A stretch of 64,000 nucleotides of DNA from Jaminaea rosea (GCF_003144245.1 NW_020289988.1:186001-250000), one strand, 5' to 3'; counted from the first letter of the stretch, positions 32,448 through 43,328 are shown. Translations and numbers: made by a program. The notes: generated from the sequence alone by a model not told the origin.

Positions 32448-33979
32448 TTAAAGGACTACGGCTTGCTTCTTTTGGCCGGGAAGACGCTTCTCCTTGGCCA
32501 TGATGTACACGAGCCACGCCACGACGACGATCCAGTAGAAGACGTAGCCCAGGATCGAGCCAAGCGTACCCGTGTTGTTCCAGCCTACGAGAGCGTTGAG
32601 CAATCCCCAGCCTCCATCGTTGTTCTCGGGATTCGCATAATCTAAATGGAATACGTAGTTGAGGGCATCGAAGCTTCCGTTGCCGTCTCCTCCCTCTGCT
32701 GCGCCATCTCCGACCTTTTGAACGTAGCGGTAGAACTGGAAGTAGTAGATGCAGCGCGAGAAGAGTCCTGCAGCGATGAGGAGAAGGAGGCACGTCGAGA
32801 AGAGCAGGAAGATCTTGATCTTGCCAAAGCCACCAGCACGGAAGACGATGTAGCCAATGAGGAAGCCGCAGGCGAGCCCGACGATGGCGGCGAGGGGGAT
32901 CGAGGTTGCAGGAAGGCCGAGCGATACGCCACCGACAAAGACCACTGCCTCGAGTCCCTCACGGAGGGTGGTGACAAAGGGAATGGTGAAGAGGATGGTG
33001 CTGCCACGGTTGGCTTTGCGGAAGGGGGCCTTGATAGCCTCAAGGATGCGCGAGCCCAGAGAAGCTTTGCCAGTCTCGGCGTTGGTGAGGTGTGGCACAC
33101 GCTCCGAGGCAGGCGTGGTAGCGGGCACGTCCTTGGACTCGACGCGCTGCACCATGCCAGCGACGGCGATATTGTCTTCGACCTGAGACGAGTTGAGCTT
33201 GCCGGCGAAGGCCTTGTTCATCTTGCGACGCCACTTTGCCTTGGATTGATCGGCGCGAAGGATGGCGAGGGACATGGGCGTGAGGAGCAGCGTGGCGATG
33301 AGGCAGAAGATGCCCTCCCAGAGCTCTTCGGCCTTGGCGTACCTGAGCGAAGGCGGAGGGTGTGGGAAGGTTAGGATCAGTCTTTGCACTTGAGTCATCT
33401 ACGAGCGCTGGACTACACGCACAAATCATTGGACTGAGTGTAGAAGACGGCCAGGAAGATGGCACCAATGATGAAGGCGATGCCCAGACCGCAGCCGGCA
33501 CCGAGGAGAACGAGTTTGCGCAGCTTCTTGATCAGGACACGTCGCTCGGCATGGTTCGCGTCAATCTCAGCGTCGGCGTTGCCATTGACGTTGGTCGACG
33601 AGGTGCTGTCGTTGGGCCCGATAGCCTCCTTGCGCTCTTCGCTGCTGCCGTTGGGCGTGGAAGCTTCCTTGCTCTCCTCGCTGTTGCCGACCGTAGAGGA
33701 AGCAGAGCTCGACTTGGAGTCGGGCAGCAGGTCGTGAGCCAGGGATTCAAGCTGTGGGTGCGAGGTGCGAGGATCAGCAACATTTCTTACTGTCGTCGTC
33801 GTACGCTCGTCGCGCTCACCATGCCCATGAGCGTGCCCACAACGAGAGCAGCCTCGAGAGACTCGCGGAACGTCTGCGGCGAGAGGGCGGTAGAAGTCAG
33901 CATCCATCCCCTCTGTTCATGGCCCTCGCTGCGAGCTCACGATGAAAAAGATCGAAGGTGCAAAGACGTTCTGTCCCAT
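32448..33979 (-). CDS. FTR1: High-affinity iron permease Ftr1
   Basis: Plasma-membrane Fe3+ permease that works with a multicopper ferroxidase (Fet3). Four exons: 33979-33941 (39 nt), 33873-33820 (54 nt), 33751-33423, 33342-32448; 438 residues. The first iron motif is RESLE (16-20), encoded by the 54-nt exon; the second is REGLE (268-272) in TTLREGLEAVVFVGG. Other Ftr1 features: ELWEGIFCLIATLLL, the Glu/Ser-rich cytoplasmic loop at about 40-90, and GWGLLNALVGWNNTGTLGSILGYVFYW near the C-terminus. Introns are 67, 68 and 80 nt with GTGAGC or GTGCGT donors. No ferroxidase gene lies on either side, unlike the common FET3-FTR1 pairing. Divergent from the gene at 34757. The small 5' exons are needed to reach an ATG and the first motif. 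Confidence 0.94.
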
Positions 33980-34756
33980 CTTGTCGGACGTCGATTGTTG
34001 TTGGTGGTAACGATGAGAGAGGGGGGGAGAAGAAAAAAGGCAGGCGTGTGAGCTCAGACGATTTAATCTAATCAGTTAGGGCCAAAATCGTGGCTGCTTT
34101 GCCTGCAGCTCGCCTGGTCCCGCCCTGGTCTCGCCCTTTTTCCTCTGCTGCTCTCGCGCCGTCCATTGCTCCCGTCGGCGAGGAGCGGGATGAGAGTCGG
34201 CGGCACTTGTTCACGGCCGGGAGCTTCGAGCGTGAGAAGAGGGCAAGGCAGGAACAGCTAGCGTAGAGAGATGGCAATGACTGACTCTTCGACCGACTCT
34301 GCAGCCCCGCGCTTACCCTGGTGTCGTTTGTCGCCTTCGTTGCTCGCTCGTTGCACTTGGTGGCAGGCGGCCGGCAAAGTTGGCTAGGTGCCGCCGGTCA
34401 GGTTAGCCCAGCCCAAAGTCAAAGTCGGCGGGTCGCGTCGCGGCGGCGACGGGAGCAACTCTGCACGCTCTGCAGCAGCACAGTCGCGCCGTGCGATGCC
34501 GTGCCGCTCTGCTTGGACCTCTTCGTCACTCACATCATCCATCCAACCTCGCCGCCCACCGCAATCGACGTCCTCCAGCATATACTCTACAGCTCCCTGG
34601 CGCGCTTTGCCGCGCTTCATCCGCGCTTCATCCAACTAGAGTAGCATTCACGCAAACTCACTAATCATCTAGCGTACATCCATCGGCGTTCCAACGCAAG
34701 CAGCTCTTCTCTCTTCACTCAACTTCATCTGTCGTGGGAGCAGGCCTCCTTCCTCC
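33980..34756. promoter_or_regulatory. Divergent promoter region between FTR1 and the 553-residue protein gene
   Basis: 777 bases. It includes a short purine tract at 34015-34042. I looked for GATA sites of the iron repressor type (GATAA) near FTR1 and found no clear one. Short ORFs are unrecognised. Confidence 0.45.
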
Positions 34757-36418
34757 ATGACCGACAAGGGCAGCGCTGGACGTAGTGGTGGTGTCTGGAC
34801 ATCTTCCCGCGTGGCACAGAGGAAGGCAGAGGAGCCTGCTGCGAGCAGGCTTGCCTCCTCGTCCGCTTCAAGATGGGCGACCAAGGCTGGTGGGGACAGT
34901 AGTAGTGCTGCGGGCCCTTCGAAGCCGGCAAGCAGCTCGACGGCCAGTCGATGGGCTACTCCGGGGCCATCGAGCAAGTCAGCATCCGATGCCCAGCCAC
35001 CGCTCTCGCCATCCCCAGCCGCCGCACACGCAGCCACCCCGCCCGCAGCGATGCGCCGTAGAGACGACTCACAACGTCTGGGCGTGGCCATCGACCCCAT
35101 GTCCCTCATCGCTTCCCCTAGCCGCGGCATTCAAGGCGCAGAATCGACGACGCTAGGCTCATCAGGCGAACAGGACCTCACCAATGCAGCAACGCAGGCT
35201 CGCTACCGCGAGTATGTCTCCAAGCGCATCGCGGCGCATTGCGAGCGGTATCCGCAGCCCTTGGAGTTCTATGTCCCTCCGACTGGGATCGACGCAATGG
35301 ACGACGAGCAAGCCATGCTACGTCGTCAGGCTATCACAAGTCTAGATGAGATCCTTCTCCTCGTCCGCAAGCTGAGGGAGGGCGTCGTGGCTAGCAGAAG
35401 AGGGGACGCAGCTGCCGTGGAGGTGTACCATCTCGCCCTCTTCCTCGCAGTCGTCACACTCAACAAGGGCCAGATCTCGGCGGCGATTCATCGAGCAGTC
35501 TTCGACTTGTATCCGAGCATATCGGTCGCTTCCTCCTCATCTCCCGCCTGGCCATCCGTCGCCGCAGACTTCGCCTCGCTTCGCGACTCTCAGACCCGTC
35601 ACGCTGCGCGCAATGACACGCACCTCTTCGTGGACTCGAAGGAGACTCGCGAGCATACAGCCTCACTGCTCTTGCTCTCGCACACTTGTTTCGACTCCAA
35701 ATCGTCACGCGGCTCGCTCGAGGATGACTTCATGCAGCTGCAAGCACGGGTAGTGGATGCGTTGAGCCTGGACGTAGAGCGGGATGGCGGGCTGACGGAC
35801 CACCTCCTCTTGGCATCAGAGGTGGATCGCCTCATCCGACAGGGCAATGTTGTACAGCTCCGCCGCCTGCTCATTGGCCAGCATCGCACTCTGCCGACTT
35901 CGGTTGCACCAGGTCGCCGTCTAGCTGCTCCGACGGTGTACCAAGCCATGCTCCTCTCTCAGGCTTTGCCGCGCTGCAGAGCAATGGCATGGGCGCAGCT
36001 GCGAAAGGTGTATATGTCAGTGCCGCTACCGAAAGCGAGCCAGGAGGAGGATGCGCGGACGCTGGCTGCTCGTATGGGTGGGCTGGCTCTTGGTGAGGGT
36101 GGTCGGGAGTCGTGGCTTGAGAAGGTTCTGCTCATCGACTGTGAGCTCCTTCCGCCACCGCCCTGCAAGGCGACGCAGCATGCTCGAGACGCCACGCCGG
36201 ACGAGTGGGATGAGAGCGGCGCAGACGTCGGAGAAGCTCAGTGGCTGAGAGATCTGAGAGCTAGACGATTGGCTGCAGTCTTCCGACAAGTGGGCCTCAC
36301 TGAAGGAGTGACTACGGACGCCTCAGCCGCTCCAGGCTTGATCGAGGAGAGCCTCCTTCCTTGGCAAGGGCGCATCTCCTCGCTCCAGTCTGGACAACGG
36401 AGCCTGAAGGTGAGGTGA
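34757..36418 (+). CDS. Unrecognised protein, weakly SAC3/GANP-like
   Basis: Single exon, 553 residues. Residues 1-120 are Ser/Ala-rich with repeated SRWAT motifs (three copies of xSRWA near 35-75). From about 150 to 540 it is helical with little low complexity: RYREYVSKRIAAHCERYPQP, then VYHLALFLAVVTLNKGQISAAIHRAVFDLYP-like helices and, late, YQAMLLSQALPRCRAMAWAQ leading to LRKVYMSVPL. That late part loosely recalls the SAC3/GANP/Thp3 fold (helices ending in an R..AL..L.KAY..VP pattern), which serves mRNA export and transcription. The likeness is weak and made by eye, so I assign no function. Divergent from FTR1. Confidence 0.55.
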   Translation: MTDKGSAGRSGGVWTSSRVAQRKAEEPAASRLASSSASRWATKAGGDSSSAAGPSKPASSSTASRWATPGPSSKSASDAQPPLSPSPAAAHAATPPAAMRRRDDSQRLGVAIDPMSLIASPSRGIQGAESTTLGSSGEQDLTNAATQARYREYVSKRIAAHCERYPQPLEFYVPPTGIDAMDDEQAMLRRQAITSLDEILLLVRKLREGVVASRRGDAAAVEVYHLALFLAVVTLNKGQISAAIHRAVFDLYPSISVASSSSPAWPSVAADFASLRDSQTRHAARNDTHLFVDSKETREHTASLLLLSHTCFDSKSSRGSLEDDFMQLQARVVDALSLDVERDGGLTDHLLLASEVDRLIRQGNVVQLRRLLIGQHRTLPTSVAPGRRLAAPTVYQAMLLSQALPRCRAMAWAQLRKVYMSVPLPKASQEEDARTLAARMGGLALGEGGRESWLEKVLLIDCELLPPPPCKATQHARDATPDEWDESGADVGEAQWLRDLRARRLAAVFRQVGLTEGVTTDASAAPGLIEESLLPWQGRISSLQSGQRSLKVR

Positions 36419-36676
36419 GCTTGAGAGTGTGCGCAGGATGGACCGCATCTGTATTATATTATTCGCACTGTACTACCATGTCATTATTGCTGAGATCACC
36501 ACCTTCCTCTGATCGCGTCGTGTGGGCGTACGGGGTCGCGGGTGTGCGTGCGTGTCGTGTGGGAGCCGGCAAATATCGGCGGTCTGTGCGCTCGTCTCTC
36601 GCCGATGCCGAAGCCGGACTGCGCCTTGACAATTCGCTACTTCTATCGACTCACGATCCATCTGCCATCCACAACG

Positions 36677-38558
36677 ATGGACGGCGCCACGCCTGTCGGC
36701 AGGGTTTCGCGAGCATCGAATAGCCGCGGAAGTCCCCAAGCATGGCCGGCAGCTTCTTCGTCGTCGTCCTCTGCCATCGCTCGTAGTCTCAACTCCTCAA
36801 CTGGTCGCTCCTCCTCGCGCGGCCGCCGCGAAATCGAGGCAGAGCAGTGGTACACCGGCTCAACGTACGACTACACAAATCCAGACCAGATTAGCGACTG
36901 GCTGAAATGTGCTATATGCCTGTGAGTGGGCTTCCTCCTCCAGATACGCTGCTTTGCGCCCCAATTGACACCTCTGTCTTCGCAGCGGCCCCTTCGTCGA
37001 GCCGTGCTCGTCCTCAACATGCTCTCACACATTTTGCAGGCATTGCATCACGCAGCACCACAAGACGCTGGCACAAGTCTCTGCTGCCGGTCCCTCGTCT
37101 GGCATGGACGACATGCCGCTGCCCTGCCCCTCATGCCGAACTTTGAGCAAGCTGTCATCCTTTGCGGCCACCTCCCCACCCCTGCTCAAGGGGCTTGTCG
37201 ATAGTCTCGAGGTGTTCTGTCCTGCGTTCGACAAGGGCTGCAACTGGACCGGCGAGAGATCTATGCTGGGCTACCACTTGAGAAAAGACTGCCAGTGGGC
37301 AGGAGCGACGGAAGGACGGGTCAAAGGCGAGGATGAAATCTCTTCTGTGGAGTGCAGCCACTGCCAGGAAACAATGGCACCTAACGATATGAGCAACCAT
37401 CTCGACAAGGATTGCGCGGAGAAGATCGTTTCCTGCACCATGGCCATCTATGGCTGCTCATGGAAAGGTCCACGAGCAGCTCTGTCACGTGAAGAGGACG
37501 AAATTCAGACATCACAAGCCCACAGATGCTCTCTGCTACCCCTCCGCCCGTTCCTCGAAGCAACACAGGCCCGTCTACAGGCCCTCGAGGACGACAATAG
37601 CGCGCTTCGTAGAGAAGCCGAAGACGCAAGAAGAGCGCAGCAGGAGAGTCAGGAGCAGCTGCGTGCGTGTGTGCAAGCATTGGGCAAGTGGGTGGGCGGC
37701 AATGAGGCGGCAGAGAGCTTCCAAGCAACGCGAGGTCGAAGGACATCTGATCTACCGGCTCGCGGCGAGGACGGAATCGAATGGCCCTTTGAGAACGAGA
37801 TTGCGGATGACGCACTCGAGGAAGATCTGGAGGCAGGGCTCCAAAGAACCAGAAGCGCATCATCGACATCGTCGACGCAGGCGAGTGGCTCACAAGCACG
37901 TCCGCCTCGCCGCAGCAGCAATCATGCCGTCCTCCCCTCGTGCTCCCGCCTCGAGAGCACCATTGGCTCCCTGTCGGCCACAACATCGACGCTCTCTACG
38001 CAACAACGGGACCTCTCCCAGCTCGTACACGACAGTCGCAGAGAGTCAGCGATGGCGGCAATGGAGGTGGCGAGACTGGCCGATGAGATGACCGGGTTTA
38101 GGATTGCGCTGCACAATGTGGCTAGGCACGTACAGGGTAGGGGCGCCGGTGTGGCCTCACCGCTACGGACACCTGTGTCGTCGGCGGCGGCGGCTGCGCA
38201 AGGGAGCAAGCATGACCCTAGTGGAAGCGCTCAGGCCGAGCAAGCTGCGAAGGCAACAGGACCCACGGTTCCTCCTCCCGCAACAGAACCTGGAGCCGCG
38301 GCTGCAGCGTCACCTCTTGCCGGCGGCGGCGGGCCGCTTCACCACCACCATTACTACATTCCGCATCACCAGCACCCCTCACACCACCTTCATCCCCTAG
38401 ACATGCCCATGGGCATCCCTTTCTACGGACCTCTGCCCTACGGTGCCGGCCACGATGTCAGGTCCCCGCCAGGTGCACATCCGCTCTCGATGCCTGGCTA
38501 CGCGTCTCACCCAGGCATGCGCCGCTACTGGTCGGGCTTTGAGCAGACAAAGTTGTAG
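36677..38558 (+). CDS. RING finger plus TRAF-type zinc finger protein, probable E3 ubiquitin ligase
   Basis: Exons 36677-36921 and 36986-38558 (64-nt intron); 605 residues. The RING is split by the intron: KCAIC (Cys78, Cys81), then TCSHTFCRHC and CPSC (Cys129, Cys132), a complete C3HC4 set. TRAF-like fingers follow (FCPAFDKGCNWTGERSMLGYH, VECSHCQETM with SNHLDKDC, VSCTMAIYGCSWKG). Then come a coiled coil (LQALEDDNSALRREAEDARR) and a second helical stretch. The C-terminus is Ala/Pro-rich with a His-rich run (HHHHYYIPHHQHPSHH). The order RING - TRAF fingers - coiled coil resembles TRAF-like ligases, but no MATH domain is seen. Start is the first ATG of the frame that gives MDGATPVGRVSR. Targets unknown. 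Confidence 0.82.
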
Positions 38559-39029
38559 AGTGGGCCGATGATGAATTGTCGATGATATGATGAGATGATG
38601 TTACGGCGTTGTCCCTGCCCTTAAGGAAAATCGACCTCAAGACGTGCTCGCGAGGGGACATCGCGAGCTGGGAAGGCGGGTGAATGCGCAGTTTGGGAAC
38701 GGACGCAAAATTTCCAGAGTGCGTTGATGAGCAGCTCGACAAAGGCAGCGAAGGGCGCCATACGGGCCGAGAAGCTGCCAACGGGGGCGTAGAATTGCTG
38801 CTGTTCTTGTCATTTGCTCTCCACTTTCCATACTATCTTTGGACTCTCAACAACCGTTGACTTTCCTGTCGACTTGCGCGCCTGTTGTGGGCATGGTTCG
38901 CAAACCGATGCGGCCAAGCTGGTATAACCAAAATCCGCTATTCTCGTCATTCAAGGGTGCTATTAGTACAAGGGGCCCCCTCTTGGCTCGTTACCTACAT
39001 GCCTACACCTTCACAACCATGCTCGTCTG
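38559..39029. other. Convergent intergenic region
   Basis: 471 bases between the stops of the RING gene and U2AF35. Starts with an imperfect GATGA-rich stretch (about 38565-38600). No gene is supported. Confidence 0.5.
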
Positions 39030-40034
39030 CTACTCCCTGCGCGGCGGGCTACGACTGCGCGCTCGATCTTCCGCGGTCTGCCATGCCCTCATCTTTTCAC
39101 CATCCCCTGCACCGGCCTCATCGTCTGCCTTCTCTCTCGCATACTCCTTGCGACTTCCGGCATCCGGTCCATCCTCGCCTGTCGGCTTATTCTCGCCCGC
39201 ATACTGGTCGCGAGGCTCCTCGTTCGTCGCGTCCCCATCCTCGCCTCGGGGTCCGCTCCTCCAGTTTCCGCTACTCTTGCCCTTCTTCCAGCTGGGCCCA
39301 TCATCGCTGCCGCCATTCTCTTCCGCCAACTCCTCTTTCCATCCCTTCTTGCCACCACCCTTTTCCTTCTTCATGCGCAGCTCCACTGCCAGCTCGTGGT
39401 TCAGCTGCCTGACGAGAGAGCCGCTCGCTCTGATGATGTGCATAAAGTTGCAGTGTCCTCCTCGATTGCACTCTTTTGTCTCATTCTGCCTGCAGCACGC
39501 CTCTCTGAAGTCGGTTACAGGGCTCAGCTCTGCAAAGAGCGGCCTTGCGTTGTACCACTTATTGTTGAGCGCATCCACTGCCCTTTGAGCCTCGTCCTCC
39601 CACTCATAGCGCGCATACACGTTGCCGATCAGGTGGTCACCTACATTGTCGCAGACGTGCATCTCAACAAGCTGACCGTACTCTGCGAGCTGGCAGAAGA
39701 AGTCCTCGTAGAAGTCGTCAAAGTCGTCTTGGATCTCGTCGTCGCTGAGATTGGCGTCGGGCTTGGAGTAGCGCGGATTGGAATAGACGTTGGCGACCAT
39801 AATTGTCTGGGAGAAGGCAGGCTTCGTGTGCTTGCGTGAGCAGCGGTCGCCATGGCGGCATGCTCCGATCTGTGCGAGGAGCGAGGAAGAGTAGATGTCA
39901 GTCAGTCGTGTGACCAGAGGCGTGGATGTATTTGGGCGCGGGACAACCCTGAGGCGACGTCTCACCTTGTAGTAGAACGAGCAATTGACCTTGTCCTGCT
40001 CAGTGCCATAGATGCTGGCAAGATGAGAAGCCAT
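39030..40034 (-). CDS. Splicing factor U2AF small subunit (U2AF35)
   Basis: Recognises the AG at the 3' splice site as part of the U2AF heterodimer. Exons 40034-39966 and 39869-39030; 96-nt intron; 302 residues. Begins MASHLASIYGTEQDKVNCSF. First CCCH finger: Cys18-x8-Cys27-x5-Cys33-x3-His37, formed across the splice junction. The UHM/RRM follows (MVANVYSNPRYSKPD, EMHVCDNVGDHLIGNVYARY), then the second finger CRQNETKECNRGGHCNFMH (C-x7-C-x5-C-x3-H). The Gly/Lys/Asp-rich tail ends RARSRSPPRRE, a short RS-like end. Size and order are typical. Divergent from ADA2 across a 416-base promoter region. Confidence 0.96.
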   Translation of the reverse strand: MASHLASIYGTEQDKVNCSFYYKVRRRLRVVPRPNTSTPLVTRLTDIYSSSLLAQIGACRHGDRCSRKHTKPAFSQTIMVANVYSNPRYSKPDANLSDDEIQDDFDDFYEDFFCQLAEYGQLVEMHVCDNVGDHLIGNVYARYEWEDEAQRAVDALNNKWYNARPLFAELSPVTDFREACCRQNETKECNRGGHCNFMHIIRASGSLVRQLNHELAVELRMKKEKGGGKKGWKEELAEENGGSDDGPSWKKGKSSGNWRSGPRGEDGDATNEEPRDQYAGENKPTGEDGPDAGSRKEYAREKADDEAGAGDGEKMRAWQTAEDRARSRSPPRRE

Positions 40035-40143
40035 CTTGGGCGGGAGCTGGGATAGTGGTGATGGTGGTGGTGGACAAGAGCTGAGCATCCGAGGCGAAGA
40101 TCAACGTCTCTCGGTCGTCGCTCGCTTTCCGCTCGACCTCAAA

Positions 40144-40151
40144 CCACGTGG
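40144..40151. promoter_or_regulatory. Extended E-box CCACGTGG
   Basis: Lies 110 bases before the U2AF35 ATG and 300 before the ADA2 ATG. Predicted bHLH site only. Confidence 0.4.
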
Positions 40152-40179
40152 CAACAAGATCTCAATCGGCGGCCTCGGC

Positions 40180-40205
40180 GGGCGGGCGGGCGGGCGGGCG
40201 GGCGG
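40180..40205 (+). repeat. GGGC tandem repeat, G-quadruplex motif
   Basis: Six GGG tracts separated by single C bases (starting 40180, 40184, 40188, 40192, 40196 and 40200). One-base loops favour a parallel quadruplex. It sits on the ADA2 coding strand of the shared promoter. Confidence 0.8.
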
Positions 40206-40450
40206 ACGGGGTCAAGGAAGCGCCCATCGCAATCGCGTGCCTCTTGCTTCCGTGCCAACACCTCCATTTCGCCGCGACTACCAGTACATCAGCGGCGCAG
40301 CTGTCGTCGCTGCAGCTGCCCTGCCTCATCCCTCGCCTTCAGTGTGCGCGCGCGAGGTCAACAGCTCGATTGCTCGCCATCGTCGTCGCATGTCGCTTTG
40401 CTGCTGCAGTTGCTGAGCGCTGAGCATCGCGACGCCAAGCGGCGCGAGCC

Positions 40451-42942
40451 ATGACGGTCAGTCATCGCAAGACAAAGGTCGCAGCAAAGCCAGATGACCA
40501 GACGGGTGAGTGTCACGCGCGATCGAGATATCTCTCTCAAAATGTGGCACGAACTCACATCTCGATTCTCTTGCCCGCCCACTAGCCGCCGAGCCCGGCG
40601 TTCAATACCACTGCGACGTCTGCGAAGCGGACATTACCCTCACGGTCCGTGTTCGCTGCGCTGGGCCCTGCAAGGAATTCGATCTCTGCGGAAGCTGCTT
40701 TTGTTCAGGCGCTGAAGGCAAGCAGCATAAGGCATGGCACGACTACCGCATCGTCGAGCAACATGCGTATCCCATCTTCTGTCCGGACTGGGGTGCCGAC
40801 GAGGAGCTGTTGTTGATCGATGGCTGTCAGACGTATGGGCTGGGAAACTGGGCAGATATTGCTGATCATATCGGCAACCGGTCCAAAGAGGAGGTAGAGG
40901 CGCATTACATTGCCGTCTATGTTGAGGGTAGAGATGGGACCAGAGAGGGGGATGAGAGGGCCGAGTCGCGACTGCAGCAAGCACTCTCTCAGCAACCTCC
41001 GACTCGCCGCCAGCTTCCCCTGGTTGAGCCCAACATGAACTTCGTCCCGCGCATATCAGCCGACGACTTCCATCAGGCGAAGCGCCAACGGATCGTCGAC
41101 TTGCGCACTAAGCAGGCTACCATGCCCATCGCAGGTACCAAGGGGACCGCTCCGCCGAAGCCCCTTGTCTCAGCGCCTACTTCGCACCATGAGCTGAGCG
41201 GCTTCATGCCTGGTCGACTGGAGTTCGAGACTGAGCATGAGCAGGATGCAGAGGTGCTCACCAAGGACATGGAGTTCGGCAAGGTGTACCGATTTGGTGG
41301 AGAGCTGCTGCCGAGCGAGGAGCAGGCATTGGGTGGAAAAGCTGAGCAGGGGAGATCAAGAATGGAAGCGAGCGGGCGAGGAGGCGTGAGCAGCAGAGGA
41401 GCAGGCGCTGGTACTACTTCAGGCGCGTCAGGCAAGGGCTTGAGCGGGCGAGAGGACAAAGAAGAAGACGATGCTGCAAGTCAGTCGCACGACGCCGCCA
41501 AGGCCGATGACGATGACGGTGACAAGGACGAAGACGATGCAGACGAGACCACCGATGCCAAGGAGACCAAGGACGACGATGACGGCGAGGACGCAGCCGA
41601 CGAGACGCAAGATACCACAATGGCCGCCCCCACTGCATCAGACGCCCCACCTCCTTCTCAAATGCCCGCAGCAGCAGCCCCTCCTCCCGCCGACAGCACC
41701 GAATCGACTGAACGCCCACCCGCAGATTGGGACGAGGATCCAGCGGACCTCGAGCTCAAGCTCATGATCCTGGAAATGTACAACGAACGCCTAGAACGAC
41801 GCACGGAGCGCAAGTCTGCTATCCTTGAGCGAGGACTCGTTGAGGTCCGCCGCAGAACAGCAGCAGAGCGGCGTCGCTCGAAGGAAGATCGAGACTTACT
41901 TCAGCGGGTGCGGCACTTCTCTCAGCTGCAGACTCCGCAAGACTTTGAGGACTTTTACGAGGGGCTCTGCTATCAGGAGACTCTGCGGCGGCTGGCGATG
42001 CGCTTGCAGGAGTATAGAGGGGCCGGGCTGATGACTCTGAGTGAGGCGGCGCGCTACGAGCATGATAAGGAGGAGAGGCTGAGGAGATTGCAACAGATTG
42101 CCGATGGGGAGTACGTCCCGCCTGCGGGAAGCTCGGCAGCTGCGGCCAATGCTAAGCGTGGGTCGACGATCATTCGCAAGCCGGGGGCGAGGGACAGCGA
42201 GACGCCCTTTGGCGACGACTTCGACGAAGTGATCGGCTCCTCAAGCTCGGCACCAGCGGGCACAGCACCTTCTTCGGCAGGCAAGCCTCCCGCACCGGCT
42301 CAGCCTTCGACCAGCAAACGCAACGCGAACGACAAGGATGGTCCACCCAAATCGCCTCGCAAGCCTCCCCGTCCATTAGACCTCTCCTCGCACCCCTCGC
42401 TGCACCTCCTCACCCGCGCAGAGCAGAACCTCTGCTCAGTGCAACGCATCCAGCCGTCGGCATTCCTCGTCATGAAGAAGGAGATCCTGACCGAATTCAT
42501 CCGTCGCAATGGTCGGATGTCTCGGCGTGAGTCAAGGGTCTTGTTCAAGATGGACGTGAATAAAGTCGGGAAGGTCTATGATTTGCTGGAGGAGCAGGGC
42601 TACTTGGAGGCGGCCAAGAGCTTGGGGTGGGATGGAGGAGCTAAGGGGGTGGGCACGCCTCCGGGTTGGAAGCCGCCGGCCGCAAGCAGTGATGCTGATG
42701 GGGCAGTAAACGGGTCGTCATCAGCAACGACGAACGGGCGGCACGTCAACGGCAGTACAAGCACGCCTCCTCCTCAAGACGCTGCAAGTCGTCCGTCCCC
42801 TTCAGTCGGCCCTTCGCCGCTCAGGCACCTGGCTACAGCCGATGACACTCGTGCTGGACCCTCACCGCTGCAACATCAGCAGAATGGCGGCGGAGCGCAA
42901 CGACAGCAGGCATCTCCCTTCCGGCCGACGGCAAGAACATGA
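40451..42942 (+). CDS. ADA2: Transcriptional adaptor Ada2 (SAGA complex)
   Basis: Subunit of the SAGA histone acetyltransferase module that stimulates Gcn5. Exons 40451-40505 and 40586-42942; 80-nt intron; 803 residues. ZZ zinc finger at about 28-75 (YHCDVCEADIT, RCAGPCKEFDLCGSCF), SANT domain at about 84-130 (LLLIDGCQTYGLGNWADIADHIGNR-type core), and C-terminal SWIRM domain at about 614-695 (SSHPSLHLLTRAEQNLCS, LIRRNG-like TEFIRRNGRMSRRE). The linker holds an acidic Asp/Glu/Lys stretch and Ser/Pro low complexity; yeast Ada2 is 434 residues, so most extra length is linker and tail. The short first exon (MTVSHRKTKV) supplies the start. Confidence 0.96.
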
Positions 42943-43328
42943 TGCCCAGCATCACTCAACCTCACCCCTCCTTCTCTGCATCTACGCCGCATGAGATCAC
43001 CTGACCGCCTTCCCCCACTTCCTCTGCCCCCGCCCCTCGCCCAGCTAGTCGGGCTGGACGATTTCCAATTGCACAGCGCGGCGTGTGTCTCTTGTGTCCC
43101 TCTGCCCTCTTTCATTTGTTCGCCAGCTACCCGTGTAACAACAGTAAAGCAAATACTAAATGCGCTTTTGCAACATCACCATTGCTCCCACTCTGATAGA
43201 TTGATGCGTGATTGATTTGAAGCCTGAGCTCGATGACAATGCGACACTGGCGCAAGCCTGCTCCGCGGCTACGGTGCCTCTTCTCCACCACTCTGAACCA
43301 AGTTCTTCTGCCCCTTCAGCGCACCACG
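42943..43328. other. Convergent intergenic region
   Basis: 386 bases between the ADA2 and NAA50 stops. An A-rich stretch at 43136-43160 could serve in 3' end formation. No gene is supported. Confidence 0.45.

Larger units (their letters stand above)
40035..40450. promoter_or_regulatory. Divergent promoter region between U2AF35 and ADA2
   Basis: 416 bases. It holds a CCACGTGG palindrome (40144-40151) and, 28 bases further on, a run of six GGG tracts. No gene is supported. Confidence 0.5.
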
